A DNA stretch of 64,000 nucleotides from CAZWRV01 sp964636325 (GTDB lineage: Bacteria; Verrucomicrobiota; Lentisphaeria; Victivallales; GWF2-50-93), in assembly GCA_964636325.1 (NCBI GenBank), contig CAZWRV010000017.1, forward strand, positions 14,966 through 78,965, given 5' to 3'. The stretch's first letter is position 1. Each line of letters begins with the position of its first letter. The translations under genes were made by a program, and so were the position numbers. Under the pieces are notes generated by a model, which did no database searches, was not told the DNA's origin, and saw only the letters and a list, made by a program, of their open reading frames with translations. Of this stretch, positions 7,407 through 15,087 are shown piece after piece.

Positions 7407-9605
7407 AGTGGAGATAACAATCACCTTGAAGTCGAGCGGCGCAACTGTTAGCTGAAGTGATCCACCACTTACCGTCAAGGCCTGCCCAGACATGTCGCTG
7501 ACCTTGCCGCCGGCCGCGATTTTTTCAGTGACTGGCCTGCCCGTGGGATTGAAGAATATCCAGGCCTCCTTGCCGCGAGTTACGCGCCTGCGAACGATCA
7601 GCTTGCCGTCGTGCTCCGGCTTCACGTCGCATTCGGAGAGCATGGTAAGGACAGCCTCGCCCACCGACGGGTCGCGATAGGCCGTGCCGTTGTGGCCGAC
7701 GTAGGTTCCGAGAAGCCAGGCCTGGCCCTTTCCAACCTTGCGCCGGACTCCGGCGACCGCATCGCCGGCCTTAAGCACCGGTTGCGCGCCGTCGGAGCAT
7801 TCGAAGGTTTCGAGATAGACGTTGGCCCTAAGCTTGTGCCCGGCCATCGGCCCTGCACCTTCGAGCGTCTGCGCGTCGAGATATTCGCCCCAGGTTCGCT
7901 CCTGCGGCGACCAACGGCTGCCGCCATCCGGTTCCCGCACCATGGTGAACCCGGTCTGGCGCACACCGAAAAGCGCGGCCATCGCCGGAGACAGTTCTCC
8001 ACGGTTGCAGAAGCCCTCCTCGCTGATGCGTCCCGGGGCAGCTTCACTGATCAAGCAACCGCCCTGCTTCACAAATCCTGCGAACTTCGCAGCATGCGTT
8101 TCCGAAATCGATAGCGGGAACGGAAGTATCAGGACCGCATGCTCCGAAAGCTTATCATGCTCCATGCTTACAAAATCAAGGGGGATGTTCAGCTCCCAAA
8201 GGAGGCGGTGCCAGCCGCGGATGACGTAGGCGAGGTTGTCGCCGCCCTGCGCCATCAGCGAGCAAAGCTGATAGTTGTCCTCGTCAACGATTATTCCCAC
8301 CTTGGCCCGCTGGAGCGTCGGTTTTGCGAAGATATCTGGATGCGCGTTCATGGCAAGGGCGATCCGGGCCGCCTCCTCCAGTCGCGGCGTAATTTCCCCG
8401 GCACTGTCGAGCAGGCTGAATCCGTTCTGTTCTGCGACCATTATCTCAGCTCTGGTGACCCAGAAGGATATCGCGTTCACCCCTGCGGAGACCGCACCTA
8501 GCATCCACCGGCGGATGTCTTCCGGAGAAGGGACACGCCCCTTGTGGAAGCCTGTGCTTATCGGACCGCCCTGGAATTCCGCGGCCCATATTGGGACACC
8601 GCCCTCATGGCCCTGCCCCGGGTTTGCCGAGCGGATGTAATCGATACGGTAGACGATGTCATGGAGTTCGGTTAGCAACGCGTGCTCGCGTGCGAAGGGA
8701 CGCGAATGACCGTCGTCCCAGGGATGTCCGCAACCCCATGCGGGATAACATGATGTGCCGAGGAAGTCCTGGCTGCGGGCATAGGTCCAGTCTCGGCTCG
8801 AAGCGAACTCTGGGCCGCCTTTATGGGCGAAGACCGGACGCTTCAGGGGATCGGCGGAGCGTATTGCCGCAGCTCGAGCCTCGAGGACATTGGAGATCTG
8901 CACGTTGCCCATGAAATACCGCCATGCGAATTCCTGGGCGCAGGCAGTGGGCCGGAGTCCGCGATCCGGCCGTATGTCCTCCCACTTGTCATACCGGCTG
9001 TTCCATCTGCGGTTTAGCGCGTCGAGATCTCCGTATTTTTCCTTGAGCCAGACGCGCCATGCGGCCAAGGTGTTCTCGCAATAGCAGACGTGCCCGCCAA
9101 GAAATCCGTCCGACCAGTAGCCTATCTCCTGCCAGGTGTTCCATATGACGACGTTCTCGAAACGTCCGAGGGTCTTGACGAGCTTAGTTATGAAGCGGCC
9201 CTGACCCGCCAGCGCGCCGGGATGGTCGAAGCAAGGCCCGGGCTTGCCGTCGGATCCGGAAAGGGTCGTCTGGGCCTCATGCACCACAGTCGTTCCGTTT
9301 CTCAGGATCATGCGGCAGTCCGGGTGCTTCTCGTAGAGCCAATGCGGCGCCTGCTCGCAGGTCAGCCCGAGATATACTCCCATGTCAAGGGTGGCGGCAT
9401 GCGCTATCAGCTCCTCGTAGCGGGTGAAGTCATAGCGGCCTTCCGACGGCTCGTCGATCATCCAGTGCTCCTGAAGCTTGATCAGGTTGAAGCCCTGTTT
9501 CTTTAGCATCTGCATGTCGCGCTTCATCTCTTTCATCGGCGGCATCGGTTCGCGGCAGAGATGCGATCCGACAGGGAAGAGCCTTGAGAATTTTCCCTTG
9601 TTCAT
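7404..9605 (-). CDS. Glycoside hydrolase family 42 beta-galactosidase
   Basis: A 733-residue GH42 enzyme that hydrolyses beta-galactosides. The barrel begins with MKEMKRDMQMLKKQGFNLIKLQEHWMIDEP. The acid/base Glu is in NTWQEIGYW (near residue 160) and the nucleophile Glu in WAAEFQGG (near 342). These are followed by the trimerisation domain with its glutamine-amidotransferase-like fold (GIIVDEDNYQL, LILPFPLSIS, GGCLISEAAPG) and a small C-terminal beta domain. A cluster of Cys (HVCYCENTL) lies just after the acid/base site. There is no signal peptide. AAGGAG precedes the ATG. The gene stands between the FucI-like gene and the GH38-like gene on the same strand. Confidence 0.9.
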   Translation of the reverse strand: MNKGKFSRLFPVGSHLCREPMPPMKEMKRDMQMLKKQGFNLIKLQEHWMIDEPSEGRYDFTRYEELIAHAATLDMGVYLGLTCEQAPHWLYEKHPDCRMILRNGTTVVHEAQTTLSGSDGKPGPCFDHPGALAGQGRFITKLVKTLGRFENVVIWNTWQEIGYWSDGFLGGHVCYCENTLAAWRVWLKEKYGDLDALNRRWNSRYDKWEDIRPDRGLRPTACAQEFAWRYFMGNVQISNVLEARAAAIRSADPLKRPVFAHKGGPEFASSRDWTYARSQDFLGTSCYPAWGCGHPWDDGHSRPFAREHALLTELHDIVYRIDYIRSANPGQGHEGGVPIWAAEFQGGPISTGFHKGRVPSPEDIRRWMLGAVSAGVNAISFWVTRAEIMVAEQNGFSLLDSAGEITPRLEEAARIALAMNAHPDIFAKPTLQRAKVGIIVDEDNYQLCSLMAQGGDNLAYVIRGWHRLLWELNIPLDFVSMEHDKLSEHAVLILPFPLSISETHAAKFAGFVKQGGCLISEAAPGRISEEGFCNRGELSPAMAALFGVRQTGFTMVREPDGGSRWSPQERTWGEYLDAQTLEGAGPMAGHKLRANVYLETFECSDGAQPVLKAGDAVAGVRRKVGKGQAWLLGTYVGHNGTAYRDPSVGEAVLTMLSECDVKPEHDGKLIVRRRVTRGKEAWIFFNPTGRPVTEKIAAGGKVSDMSGQALTVSGGSLQLTVAPLDFKVIVIST

Positions 9606-9609
9606 GTTA

Positions 9610-9662
9610 TAAACTCCTTATGACTTGGTGACATCTTGACTCGGTGATTGGGAGTGGTTGAC
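9610..9662. repeat. heptad-like GTCACCAAGTCA repeat in the spacer upstream of GH42
   Basis: On the minus strand the spacer reads CAATCACCGAGTCAAG, then GTCACCAAGTCA, preceded by AATCCTGTCAA. These are degenerate 7-base periodic units. They leave the Shine-Dalgarno of the GH42 gene intact. Confidence 0.35.
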
Positions 9663-9667
9663 AGGAT

Positions 9668-10978
9668 TTAGGGCATCTCCTTTAAGATCAGATTGTTGCG
9701 CACTAGGCCGGCCCAGGCCCGCATCTCGGAGGTAAAATCTCCGTAGGCGATCATCCAATGATGCCCCAGCCCTTCGTCGAATATCCAGCTTATGACATCC
9801 TTCGCAGGATATTTAAACTTGATCCTTGCGGGGTTTCCTGGGAAGACCATGCCGGTAGGCAAAGCCTGGCCGGTCAACATCGCGCACTTATAGGCGTTTT
9901 CTGAAGGAGTTATGTTCAGCAAGGTGACCGTGCCCGGCTTCGCCGGAAAAAGCACACAGGCGCCCTGCCCCATCAGACGCACAGAGTTCAATGCAGTATC
10001 AGCCTTTCTGTCCGCCAGGCGTAAAGAGCTTGAACCGCAGTGCGTGAAGACTATTGATTCATTGTCCAGGGGCTCCAGAAAGTCGGTGTTCATTGTCGGC
10101 GAGGTGCTTAGGAGTGAAAGCATCAGCTGGGCGACCGCGCCGTGCGCGTCTCCTTCGCATGCGAGCGGCACGCCCTCCTCCGCAAGAAGGGAGGCGGCAA
10201 TGCAGACCTTGCCCATGAGCTCGGGATAGCAACCTATGGTTATAGCATCCAGATCGTATTCGTCGATGAGTTTTTTGATGGATGAATACATTCTCACGCC
10301 TTCAAGCCCGGACTCCTCGGATACGTTGACCGAACCGCAGCGCTTCTTGAGCGAATTCCAAATTCCCGCCAAGTCCGTATCATTTCCAGCGGCTGAAAGC
10401 TTTCCAGTTGGAATGGGGACGATCCTTGCGCCGATTGACTTCTTGAGCATGAACTCGCCGGGGGACGTGTGGGTCATCCCGTTCACCCTGGTGCCGCAGA
10501 GGCCGATCTTCGAGCGGCGGAGCCTGGAGAAGAGGGCGGCGGCCCTGGAATATTTCATTGCTTCGGCGAGCGCATCAGGATCATCAAGCTCTCCGAAGAC
10601 ATAGAAGAACGGGTGAGCGAGGTACTTGATGAATGCTCCTAGCTGCTGGCATCCGCAGAGGGAGCCTGTTTCCATTCCGGGAAGAGCCCATAGGAGAAGG
10701 GGCACACCGCATTCCTCGAGCATGTCCAGAACCATGTAGTCCTCGAACCAGCAGGCGGGAAGGATTACGGCGATGTCGGGTGAAAGCCCGGCGAGCCGCC
10801 TGCCGGCGTCGGCGGCGTCGTGAGAATTGGAAAGGGATTCGCAAAGAACGACTTCACAGTTCTCCCTCCTGATGACGGCTTCCAGCTCCCTGGCTATATG
10901 CGGCGCCCTGGCCGCGCCGAGTTCAAGGGGGCTGGAGACAGCGAGTATCGCAACTCTTGGAACGAGCTTGTTTTTCAT
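9668..10978 (-). CDS. L-fucose/L-arabinose isomerase-superfamily protein
   Basis: A 436-residue protein with the two-domain layout of the FucI/AraA superfamily, which interconverts aldose and ketose sugars using Mn2+. The N-terminal Rossmann-like part (VAILAVSSPLELG, DIAVILPACWF) is followed by DAITIGCYPELMGK and PLACEGDAHGA, which carry the metal-binding Glu and Asp. GLGHHWMIAYGD supplies the metal-binding His. It is shorter than FucI (~590), as is common for the uncharacterised branch. I chose ATG 10978 with AAGGA 10 bases upstream; a GTG at 11002 would add eight residues. It probably acts downstream of the glycosidases on released deoxy- or pentose sugars, but the substrate is a guess. Confidence 0.75.
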   Translation of the reverse strand: MKNKLVPRVAILAVSSPLELGAARAPHIARELEAVIRRENCEVVLCESLSNSHDAADAGRRLAGLSPDIAVILPACWFEDYMVLDMLEECGVPLLLWALPGMETGSLCGCQQLGAFIKYLAHPFFYVFGELDDPDALAEAMKYSRAAALFSRLRRSKIGLCGTRVNGMTHTSPGEFMLKKSIGARIVPIPTGKLSAAGNDTDLAGIWNSLKKRCGSVNVSEESGLEGVRMYSSIKKLIDEYDLDAITIGCYPELMGKVCIAASLLAEEGVPLACEGDAHGAVAQLMLSLLSTSPTMNTDFLEPLDNESIVFTHCGSSSLRLADRKADTALNSVRLMGQGACVLFPAKPGTVTLLNITPSENAYKCAMLTGQALPTGMVFPGNPARIKFKYPAKDVISWIFDEGLGHHWMIAYGDFTSEMRAWAGLVRNNLILKEMP

Positions 10979-11030
10979 AATAGGCCTATCCTTGTAATTC
11001 ACCGATAGCGTCCGTATTTCCGTGGATTTC

Positions 11031-12452
11031 CTAATTATTGTCCCACCTGCCGAGTATTTCGGTTATCTTTTTCAAAACTGTGGCATCCAAGCGCGTCGGC
11101 CGCGCCTGCCGGAGCATTTCTGCGGCTTTCGCGGATGCGAGCGCGGCGCAGTCCGGGGAACCGCCTTTGCGCCAGTTCGCGTAGTTTGTCGCCGCGATGA
11201 CCGTCGGCTCAACGTGTTCACCGGTCCTCAGCCGTCCGACGGTGTGTTCGTGGTCGATGTATGTTCCGCGGTGTCCGACTTCCTTTATCACATCGACGGC
11301 CACTGTTTCCGGAGTGGCATTTATTCCTTGCACCATCCGCTTCGCGAAGCGGTTCATCTCGTTGTCGAGGAGGAGCTGCTCGTTGGCGACAGTCATGCCG
11401 GTCCCGAACATTCCGGAGTTCACTATGAGATCGTTTCCGCCGGATACGCCCGCGAGCAGGCTCATCATCTTCTCCCAGCCGAGCTGTTCGTCGTAGACGT
11501 TCGAGTCGGCGTCGGGGCCGATTGAATGCGAGGGCATGTTGTAGAAATGCGCCATCTGTGCACCGGCGATCCTCATCAGCGACTCCTCCGGGCGTCCAAT
11601 CACGACATTGCTCGACCGCATGTCGTAGGAGGTCCAGGCGGCGGCGTAGACGAGCGGCGCTCCGGGCTTCACAAAATGCGCAATCACCACGCCTGAAAGG
11701 ACTTCTGCATTGTGTACTGCGATGTTGCCAGCCAGGGTGTAAGGGGCGGTGAGGCCGGCGATGGGCTGCGGGAGGAATGCGACCGGAACTCCGCGCGTGA
11801 CGCATTCCACGAGCGCTTCGGAGGCGCCCTTCTCCCAGAAAAGCGGACTTGTCGTTGAAAGCTGGCTTATGACATATGAGCCCCCGCTGAAGTCTTTCCT
11901 TCCCGACACTGCAAGCGCAAGTTCGATGATTGCCAGGTTGACATCCCTGCTTTCGCAGGAGAAAAAGATCGGCTTCTCCGATTTCCTCATAATTTCAGCG
12001 ACCGCATGAGCGAGCATCGTCCTGGCCGGAACGTCCGACGGGTTCAGCGGCACACCTATCATGTCGATGTCCGCCAGCCTGTCGCACAGGACTGCGAAAT
12101 CCGAAACATCCTTGAGGATGGAATTCCGCCTTCCGCCGCATCTGTCGTCCATGACGAATACGGCGTTGTGGCCGCCTGCGAAACGTGCGCTGCCGTCGCC
12201 CAGGAGGAAGGCCTCCTTCTGCGCACGGTTAATCACCGGAAATTTACGAATGCTTTTCGCGACGCAGTCCTCAACCACCTGACGCGGAAACTTCACGATC
12301 TCGCCATCTGCCGATAGACCTTTCTCGCATAGAATCCGCCGCACCTCGGAGCTTTCGACACTAATTCCGGAGGTCGCCAGTATCTCCAACGAGGCCTCAT
12401 GAATCCGTCTTATCTCCGAGTCGTCCAGGACTTTCCATTGCGTGAGCTTCAT
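11031..12452 (-). CDS. MttB-family (trimethylamine methyltransferase-like) protein, non-pyrrolysine
   Basis: A 473-residue TIM-barrel protein of the MttB superfamily. Members move a methyl group from a quaternary or tertiary amine to a corrinoid protein. Recognisable blocks are LTQWKVLDDSEIRRIHEASLEIL at the N-terminus (its first half is the family start), FAGGHNAVFVMDD, PLNPSDVPA, SQLSTTSPLFW and IGPDADSNVYDEQLGWEKM. There is no in-frame amber codon, so it lacks the pyrrolysine of true MttB and resembles the glycine-betaine/carnitine type homologues. No corrinoid-binding protein gene is nearby, and its possible UroD-type partner next door is broken. Its role in a glycan cluster is unclear. 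Confidence 0.85.
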   Translation of the reverse strand: MKLTQWKVLDDSEIRRIHEASLEILATSGISVESSEVRRILCEKGLSADGEIVKFPRQVVEDCVAKSIRKFPVINRAQKEAFLLGDGSARFAGGHNAVFVMDDRCGGRRNSILKDVSDFAVLCDRLADIDMIGVPLNPSDVPARTMLAHAVAEIMRKSEKPIFFSCESRDVNLAIIELALAVSGRKDFSGGSYVISQLSTTSPLFWEKGASEALVECVTRGVPVAFLPQPIAGLTAPYTLAGNIAVHNAEVLSGVVIAHFVKPGAPLVYAAAWTSYDMRSSNVVIGRPEESLMRIAGAQMAHFYNMPSHSIGPDADSNVYDEQLGWEKMMSLLAGVSGGNDLIVNSGMFGTGMTVANEQLLLDNEMNRFAKRMVQGINATPETVAVDVIKEVGHRGTYIDHEHTVGRLRTGEHVEPTVIAATNYANWRKGGSPDCAALASAKAAEMLRQARPTRLDATVLKKITEILGRWDNN

Positions 12453-12490
12453 ATTCCGTCGCCTTTCAAAAATATTTCTTTACTGATCGA

Positions 12491-13030
12491 TCAACGATGA
12501 AATTGCCAAACCGCCTCCACCATCGCACGGAAGTTCTCCGGCGGAAAGATGGGGCCCTGTTTCGTTGCAAAGTCCTCGGGAATCAGGATCACCGGCGACA
12601 GGGAACTGTCCGCCACCGCATGTATCCTGCGAAGTTCGCAGGAAGATGAGAGCTTCATGAATTCGTCGAGGATATCCGGATACTGGAGCTGGAAGAACGT
12701 GAATATCTCGAGCCCCATCGAGTCGAAGACGCTGCAGAAGCCGGTCCAGTTGTCGTGCTGGGTGACGAAGCCGTCGGAGTCTGTCACCCGCGCGGTACCG
12801 CGCGGTGCTAGCGGCGGCATCACAAGGTCGCAGGTCCGGCTGATGACCTCGCAGATGTCGTCCACTGCGTAGTTGAATCCGTCGATCTTCTTGCCGGTCC
12901 AGTCGGCGATTACACGAGGATTGTAGCTGAGCTGTTCCAGCAGGGCGCAGCGATCGACAGGCTTGTGGGCCAGAGTCGCTTCCACTCGTTCCCGTTTGGT
13001 CATCTGCTTGGATTTAGGCGCTTTACCCAT
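12491..13030 (-). pseudogene. truncated uroporphyrinogen-decarboxylase-family (MtaA/CmuA-like) methyltransferase
   Basis: A 179-residue remnant. The start (TKRERVEATLAHKPVDRCALLEQL) and DLVMPPLAPRG fit the N-terminus of UroD-family corrinoid methyltransferases, which are about 340 residues. After HDNWTGF the sequence jumps to FFQLQYPDILDEF, so a central piece is missing. The frame stops soon after the conserved EDFATKQGPIFPPENF, so the C-terminal half with the catalytic His/Cys metal site is absent. It is adjacent to the MttB-family gene and in the same direction, as functional pairs often are. I infer a decayed gene; a separate role for the short product cannot be excluded. Confidence 0.7.
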
Positions 13031-13335
13031 GGATCCCTAGCAACTTGAACATCTTTGTCGGTAGCTTTGTCGTTAACTTTGCCGTCTTCCGAAGGGTTGA
13101 ATTCTATTCAACCGTCTTCTCTGCGGCGGGAACTCCGACCGCCCGGCGGAATAAAATTCCGCCCTCCATCGAGTATTTGATCGGCATAACTGCGGAAATT
13201 CATTGATTCACGTAGATCATAATAAGCCATCCATGCCCATCCCGGAATGCATGCTTCTGCATAAAACATATCCATTCCTGCTTATTTCGCGGAAATTATC
13301 CTTGAAAGAGCGCCGGGAATGCCGTAGCTTGAATC
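13031..13335. other. intergenic region between divergent UroD remnant and AraC gene, with repeat mosaic
   Basis: This 305-base spacer holds the repeat mosaic described at 13050-13163 and then about 170 bases of unique sequence before the AraC start. A regulatory site for the AraC protein would be expected here, but I could not pick out a convincing -35/-10 pair or paired half-sites. Confidence 0.5.
13050..13163. repeat. intergenic repeat mosaic with two palindromes
   Basis: It begins with CATCTTTGTCG, then CTTTGTCG and GTCTTCCGAAGGGTTGA, ending in the hairpin GGTTGAAT/ATTCAACC (13095-13113, loop TCT). A second hairpin, GGCGGAAT/ATTCCGCC (13145-13163, loop AAA), follows. The CTTTGTCG block with a GGTTGA-type hairpin recurs at 63933-63996. 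Confidence 0.65.
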
Positions 13336-14220
13336 ATGGGAAAGGACACTGACATCCGGCATTTCGACCATTCCATCAATTCGGTTATGAGGAAGATGGG
13401 CGGCTCGCTCGGCGCATATGCTCCGGCGCGCGCATTGGGGTTCGAATGCATTTCCGCGTTGAGCGGATTCGAAGCCGAAGTCTTTCATTTCAGGCATCGC
13501 ATCAAGGACTCCTGGGCTATTGTCGCCACGGTCTCCGGCGAAGGGAACGTGAAATGCCCGGGCCTGGCAATTTCTGCGAAGCCGGGCTCGGTCTACATAG
13601 TTCCGCCTGGAATTCCATTTGAAGAAAAGAACACTGGGGGTTGCGCTTGGGGCTTCGCCTGCCTCCTTCTGCGGCTGAAGGAGGGGGCGAGAGCGATGCC
13701 TTTCAGCAAAAAAAAGGCGTTCTGCGTCGACGGAGGCTACGAACTTGTGGGCAAGATGAAGGAAGTTGCGAAATGCCTTCATTTCCGCATACCAGGCTTC
13801 GAGATGCGCGCGCTCGGAGAGACTTTGGCGGCCATAGGCATTCTAAAGGGTCTGACCAGCGGTGCTTCTTCCGGAGGCATGTCTGAAACTGCAGCTAAGG
13901 CTGTCGCGGCGATACGTCAAGGCCTTAAATCGCCGCTCGACGTTCCGAGGCTGGCGGCCAGATGCGGGGTCAGCGTGTCGTCGCTGGCGCACCAGTTCAA
14001 GAAGGAGATCGGATGCAGCCCGATGCGGTTCCAGAGGAAGGAGAGGATAATCGCAGCGAAGGAACTTTTTCTTGCCGGATGCAACATCGGAGAGGCGGCT
14101 TCCAGGCTTGGATTCAAGACACCGTTCCATCTGTCGAGGCTGTTCAAGCAGGCCGAGGGGATAACTCCGATGGAGTTCAGGAAGATGGCGAGGTTCAGGA
14201 ATCGAGGAGGATGCAGCTAA
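13336..14220 (+). CDS. AraC-family transcriptional regulator
   Basis: A 294-residue regulator. The N-terminal ~170 residues form a cupin-like sensor (ATVSGEGNVKCPGLAISAKPG, VYIVPPGIPFEE), as in sugar-responsive AraC proteins. Residues ~185-285 carry the double helix-turn-helix. PLDVPRLAARCGVSVSSLAHQF is the first (read as its opening 20 residues) and GEAASRLGFKTPFHLSRLFK the second, ending in GITPMEFRKM. It is divergent from the MttB/FucI/GH cluster, so it is the likely local activator of that cluster in response to a sugar or methylated compound. The inducer is unknown. Confidence 0.9.
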   Translation: MGKDTDIRHFDHSINSVMRKMGGSLGAYAPARALGFECISALSGFEAEVFHFRHRIKDSWAIVATVSGEGNVKCPGLAISAKPGSVYIVPPGIPFEEKNTGGCAWGFACLLLRLKEGARAMPFSKKKAFCVDGGYELVGKMKEVAKCLHFRIPGFEMRALGETLAAIGILKGLTSGASSGGMSETAAKAVAAIRQGLKSPLDVPRLAARCGVSVSSLAHQFKKEIGCSPMRFQRKERIIAAKELFLAGCNIGEAASRLGFKTPFHLSRLFKQAEGITPMEFRKMARFRNRGGCS

Positions 14221-14253
14221 ATATTAGATGGACAAGACTGGAAATCTGAATTT

Positions 14254-15087
14254 TCAGGTGAACTTGACGAGGACTATTTCGGGGTCGCAGAATATGCGGA
14301 GCGGGATCCAGTTTGTGCCGACGCCGCTGGTGACGATCATCCGCGTCATATGGCGTTCGTTCTTGAAGAGGCCGTATTCGAACTTCTTCCAATATCTTGA
14401 GGAGGTCCGAATGGCTCCGAAGAGCGGCATTCTTATCTGGCCGGCATGAGTATGGCCGGAAAGGACAAGGTCGGTCCGCTCCAGGATTTGATCCGAGCCG
14501 GGATGTTCGATTACGGTATCGGCCGCATGCGTGACAAGGCAATTGAATGTTCCTGTTTTCTTCACCGGGAACCTGGAGACTTCCATTCCCTTCAGGTAGG
14601 AGTCTGAACCGAAAAAAGCCAGTCCCGGGAAGATGATATGTTCATTTACGAGGAGGGTGAATCCGGAATCGCGGTACTTTTTTTTCCAGAATTCTGTCGA
14701 CTGCCATGAATGGCGTTTGCGCTCCCAGTTGCCGAAGACGGAGATTTTGCCGATCCTGGCGTCCAGCGCGGCCATGAATCGTAACGCATCTTCCACGTGG
14801 CAGGAGTATGTGGCGATGTCGCCTCCGAAGACGAGCCAGTCCGGGAAAATCCTGTTGATTGTGGATGCGAGCCCTTCTGTAATCTTGCCGGGGCCTCGCC
14901 AGTGAAGGTCGGAGAAGAAGGCGATGCAACGCCCCCTGAGCGTCTCTCCGCCGGGGAATTCGTGGATCACCACTGCGGGGAGTCCGGACGAGTGCTGGCT
15001 GAACCGCCTGCTGCCGTACCCGGAGATTCTTTTCCAAGGGCTGGTGTCTGCGAAGACGGTCTCCTGATCATTCGTCGGCGAACTCAT
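14254..15087 (-). CDS. metallophosphoesterase (YaeI/calcineurin-like)
   Basis: A 277-residue calcineurin-fold phosphoesterase with two-metal motifs in order: FFSDLHW (DxH), FGGDIA (GDxx), VFGNWE, LVTHAAD and SGHTHAGQIRMP. The GHTHxGQ block is typical of the YaeI-type subfamily, whose members cleave phosphodiesters such as UDP-linked lipid precursors. The usual GNHD/E is GNWE, so the metal-bridging Asn is kept but the proton-donating His is Trp. There is no signal peptide or membrane helix. Its start overlaps the end of the GreA-like gene by 20 bases, making it the last gene of the kinase operon. It converges with the AraC gene, with 33 bases between stops. Confidence 0.85.
   Translation of the reverse strand: MSSPTNDQETVFADTSPWKRISGYGSRRFSQHSSGLPAVVIHEFPGGETLRGRCIAFFSDLHWRGPGKITEGLASTINRIFPDWLVFGGDIATYSCHVEDALRFMAALDARIGKISVFGNWERKRHSWQSTEFWKKKYRDSGFTLLVNEHIIFPGLAFFGSDSYLKGMEVSRFPVKKTGTFNCLVTHAADTVIEHPGSDQILERTDLVLSGHTHAGQIRMPLFGAIRTSSRYWKKFEYGLFKNERHMTRMIVTSGVGTNWIPLRIFCDPEIVLVKFT

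Noticed and set aside
11031..12452. Pyrrolysine-containing MttB
   Set aside because: No in-frame amber codon occurs in the gene, and no pyl genes are present.
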